Position numbers and translations under genes: made by a program. The notes beneath the pieces are model-generated. The model was not told the DNA's origin. It made no database searches and was given only the letters and a program-made list of their open reading frames with translations. DNA of 64,000 nucleotides, taken from contig NZ_JACNYL010000003.1 of NCBI RefSeq assembly GCF_014692525.1, positions 124,001 to 188,000 on the forward strand, given 5' to 3'. Source of the DNA: Sphingobacterium chuzhouense. Its GTDB lineage: Bacteria; Bacteroidota; Bacteroidia; Sphingobacteriales; Sphingobacteriaceae. Of this stretch, positions 63,428 through 64,000 are shown in pieces; position 1 is the first letter of the stretch; the number at the start of each line of letters is the position of its first letter.

Positions 63428-64000
63428 TTATCTTTCTATTTCATTTATATCCGTCCTGTCTGATGCTTCTGCTTCCGGCAATGTCAACAAACTTTCTACA
63501 TTTTCGTTTTCTGAATCTAATTCCACCGCTGTACTATCACTTGGCACCTCTATTCGTATTCGTGGGCTTGGACAATTATATTTTTTCTTAATCTCTACTT
63601 TGGGATCTGGGAATTTACCTTTTGTAACACCTAATTCCGGATGCTTATATAGCTCCTCCATGAACGTAGCATAAATAGGCAAAGCTGTTTTAGACCCTTC
63701 CCCTGTTTGAGAACTTTTAAAGCGGATGCTTTGTTCATCACATCCTACCCAGACCCCCGCAACTAAGTCTTTTGTCACTCCCATATACCATCCGTCAACG
63801 TAGTCAGACGACGTACCTGTTTTCCCTCCAATTTCATTTTCATTACCGAAAAGATCCCATTCCCATAATGCCTGCGAAGTTCCCTCCGGCTCTTCTATCG
63901 TCCCGCGCAGCATATATGTCATTAACCACGCATTTTCAGGGTCTACGACTTGCTTCTCCTTCGTTTTGAACGATGCTATCAGTTGCCCTTCATTATCATA
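63428..64000 (-). CDS. Class A penicillin-binding protein, C-terminal part (partial)
   Basis: The frame is open to the window end, so the 5' part is missing. The last about 190 residues hold the end of the transpeptidase domain: NAWLMTYML, GGKTGTSSDYVDGWYMG with the KTG triad, and DLVAGVWVGCDEQSIRF. This is typical of PBP1A-type bifunctional peptidoglycan synthases. The C-terminal tail (about 60 residues) is acidic and Ser/Glu-rich. An internal ATG at 63922 is not the start, since conserved residues precede it. Confidence 0.9.
   Translation of the reverse strand, partial: YDNEGQLIASFKTKEKQVVDPENAWLMTYMLRGTIEEPEGTSQALWEWDLFGNENEIGGKTGTSSDYVDGWYMGVTKDLVAGVWVGCDEQSIRFKSSQTGEGSKTALPIYATFMEELYKHPELGVTKGKFPDPKVEIKKKYNCPSPRIRIEVPSDSTAVELDSENENVESLLTLPEAEASDRTDINEIER

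Overview
The window reads as chromosomal DNA of a Bacteroidota bacterium, most likely Sphingobacteriaceae (Sphingobacterium/Pedobacter-like). The reasons are a SusC/SusD pair controlled by an ECF sigma factor and a FecR anti-sigma factor, a THX-type 30S protein, a DUF4296 lipoprotein, a GH16 polysaccharidase, and repeated promoters of the Bacteroidota type (TTTG, 19-21 bp, TAnnTTTG). The genus is an inference; no rRNA or tRNA gene was seen. Some ORFs in the first third and all of the urease region run on the minus strand.

Layout. 1-2.5 kb: end of an unknown gene, an amino-acid permease and a class-A beta-lactamase-like serine hydrolase. 2.5-11 kb (minus): a minimal polysaccharide-utilisation locus: ECF sigma, FecR, SusC with STN domain, SusD, exported GH16 enzyme. 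11.2-12.6 kb: a complete IS3-family element that has split the terminator of the small gene for ribosomal protein THX. 12.8-18.6 kb: guaB, an outer-membrane protein, a two-frame TonB-like/TPR gene with a possible -1 frameshift, and metNIQ. 18.6-20.7 kb: an exported methyltransferase and a second APC permease. 20.8-36.9 kb (minus): a large nickel/urease island. It has a two-component system, a porin, ureABC, ureE, ureF, ureG, ureD, hypA, hypB, a second ureE, then a binding-protein/FecCD/ATPase/GNAT/TonB-receptor uptake operon. 37-48.6 kb: fabH, a lipoprotein, a SulP transporter, a PQQ-type sugar dehydrogenase, an MFS carrier, recR, a LOG-family protein, mgtC-like, mutS2 and a DUF4296 lipoprotein. 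48.7-53.9 kb: YggS-type PLP protein, a DUF3298 lipoprotein, aspartate kinase, a THUMP-like methyltransferase and a ferredoxin reductase. 54-60.2 kb: rimP-nusA-infB, a LexA-like XRE/S24 regulator and a divergent GIY-YIG-like gene. 60.2-64 kb: a large HExxH/TolB-propeller/beta-barrel protein and the C-terminal part of a class A penicillin-binding protein.

The most interesting block is the urease island. The catalytic subunit carries about 50 extra N-terminal residues that look like a twin-arginine signal, which would suggest export of folded urease. Two promoters 8.4 kb apart, one in front of the uptake operon and one in front of the porin/urease block, share the same layout: three 11-bp direct repeats exactly 19 bp upstream of a TATACTTG -7 element. 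This is what an OmpR-type regulator would bind, and such a regulator with its histidine kinase lies immediately upstream. The simplest reading is one nickel/urea regulon: receptor and ABC transporter bring in nickel, HypAB, UreE x2 and UreFGD load it, and UreABC uses it. The link to nickel is inferred from gene order.

Other structure not explained by the genes: three intergenic runs of degenerate 7-bp tandem repeats, a predicted short RNA with its own promoter and terminator, a terminator-like hairpin in the rimP leader, and a four-half-site operator in front of the S24 regulator.
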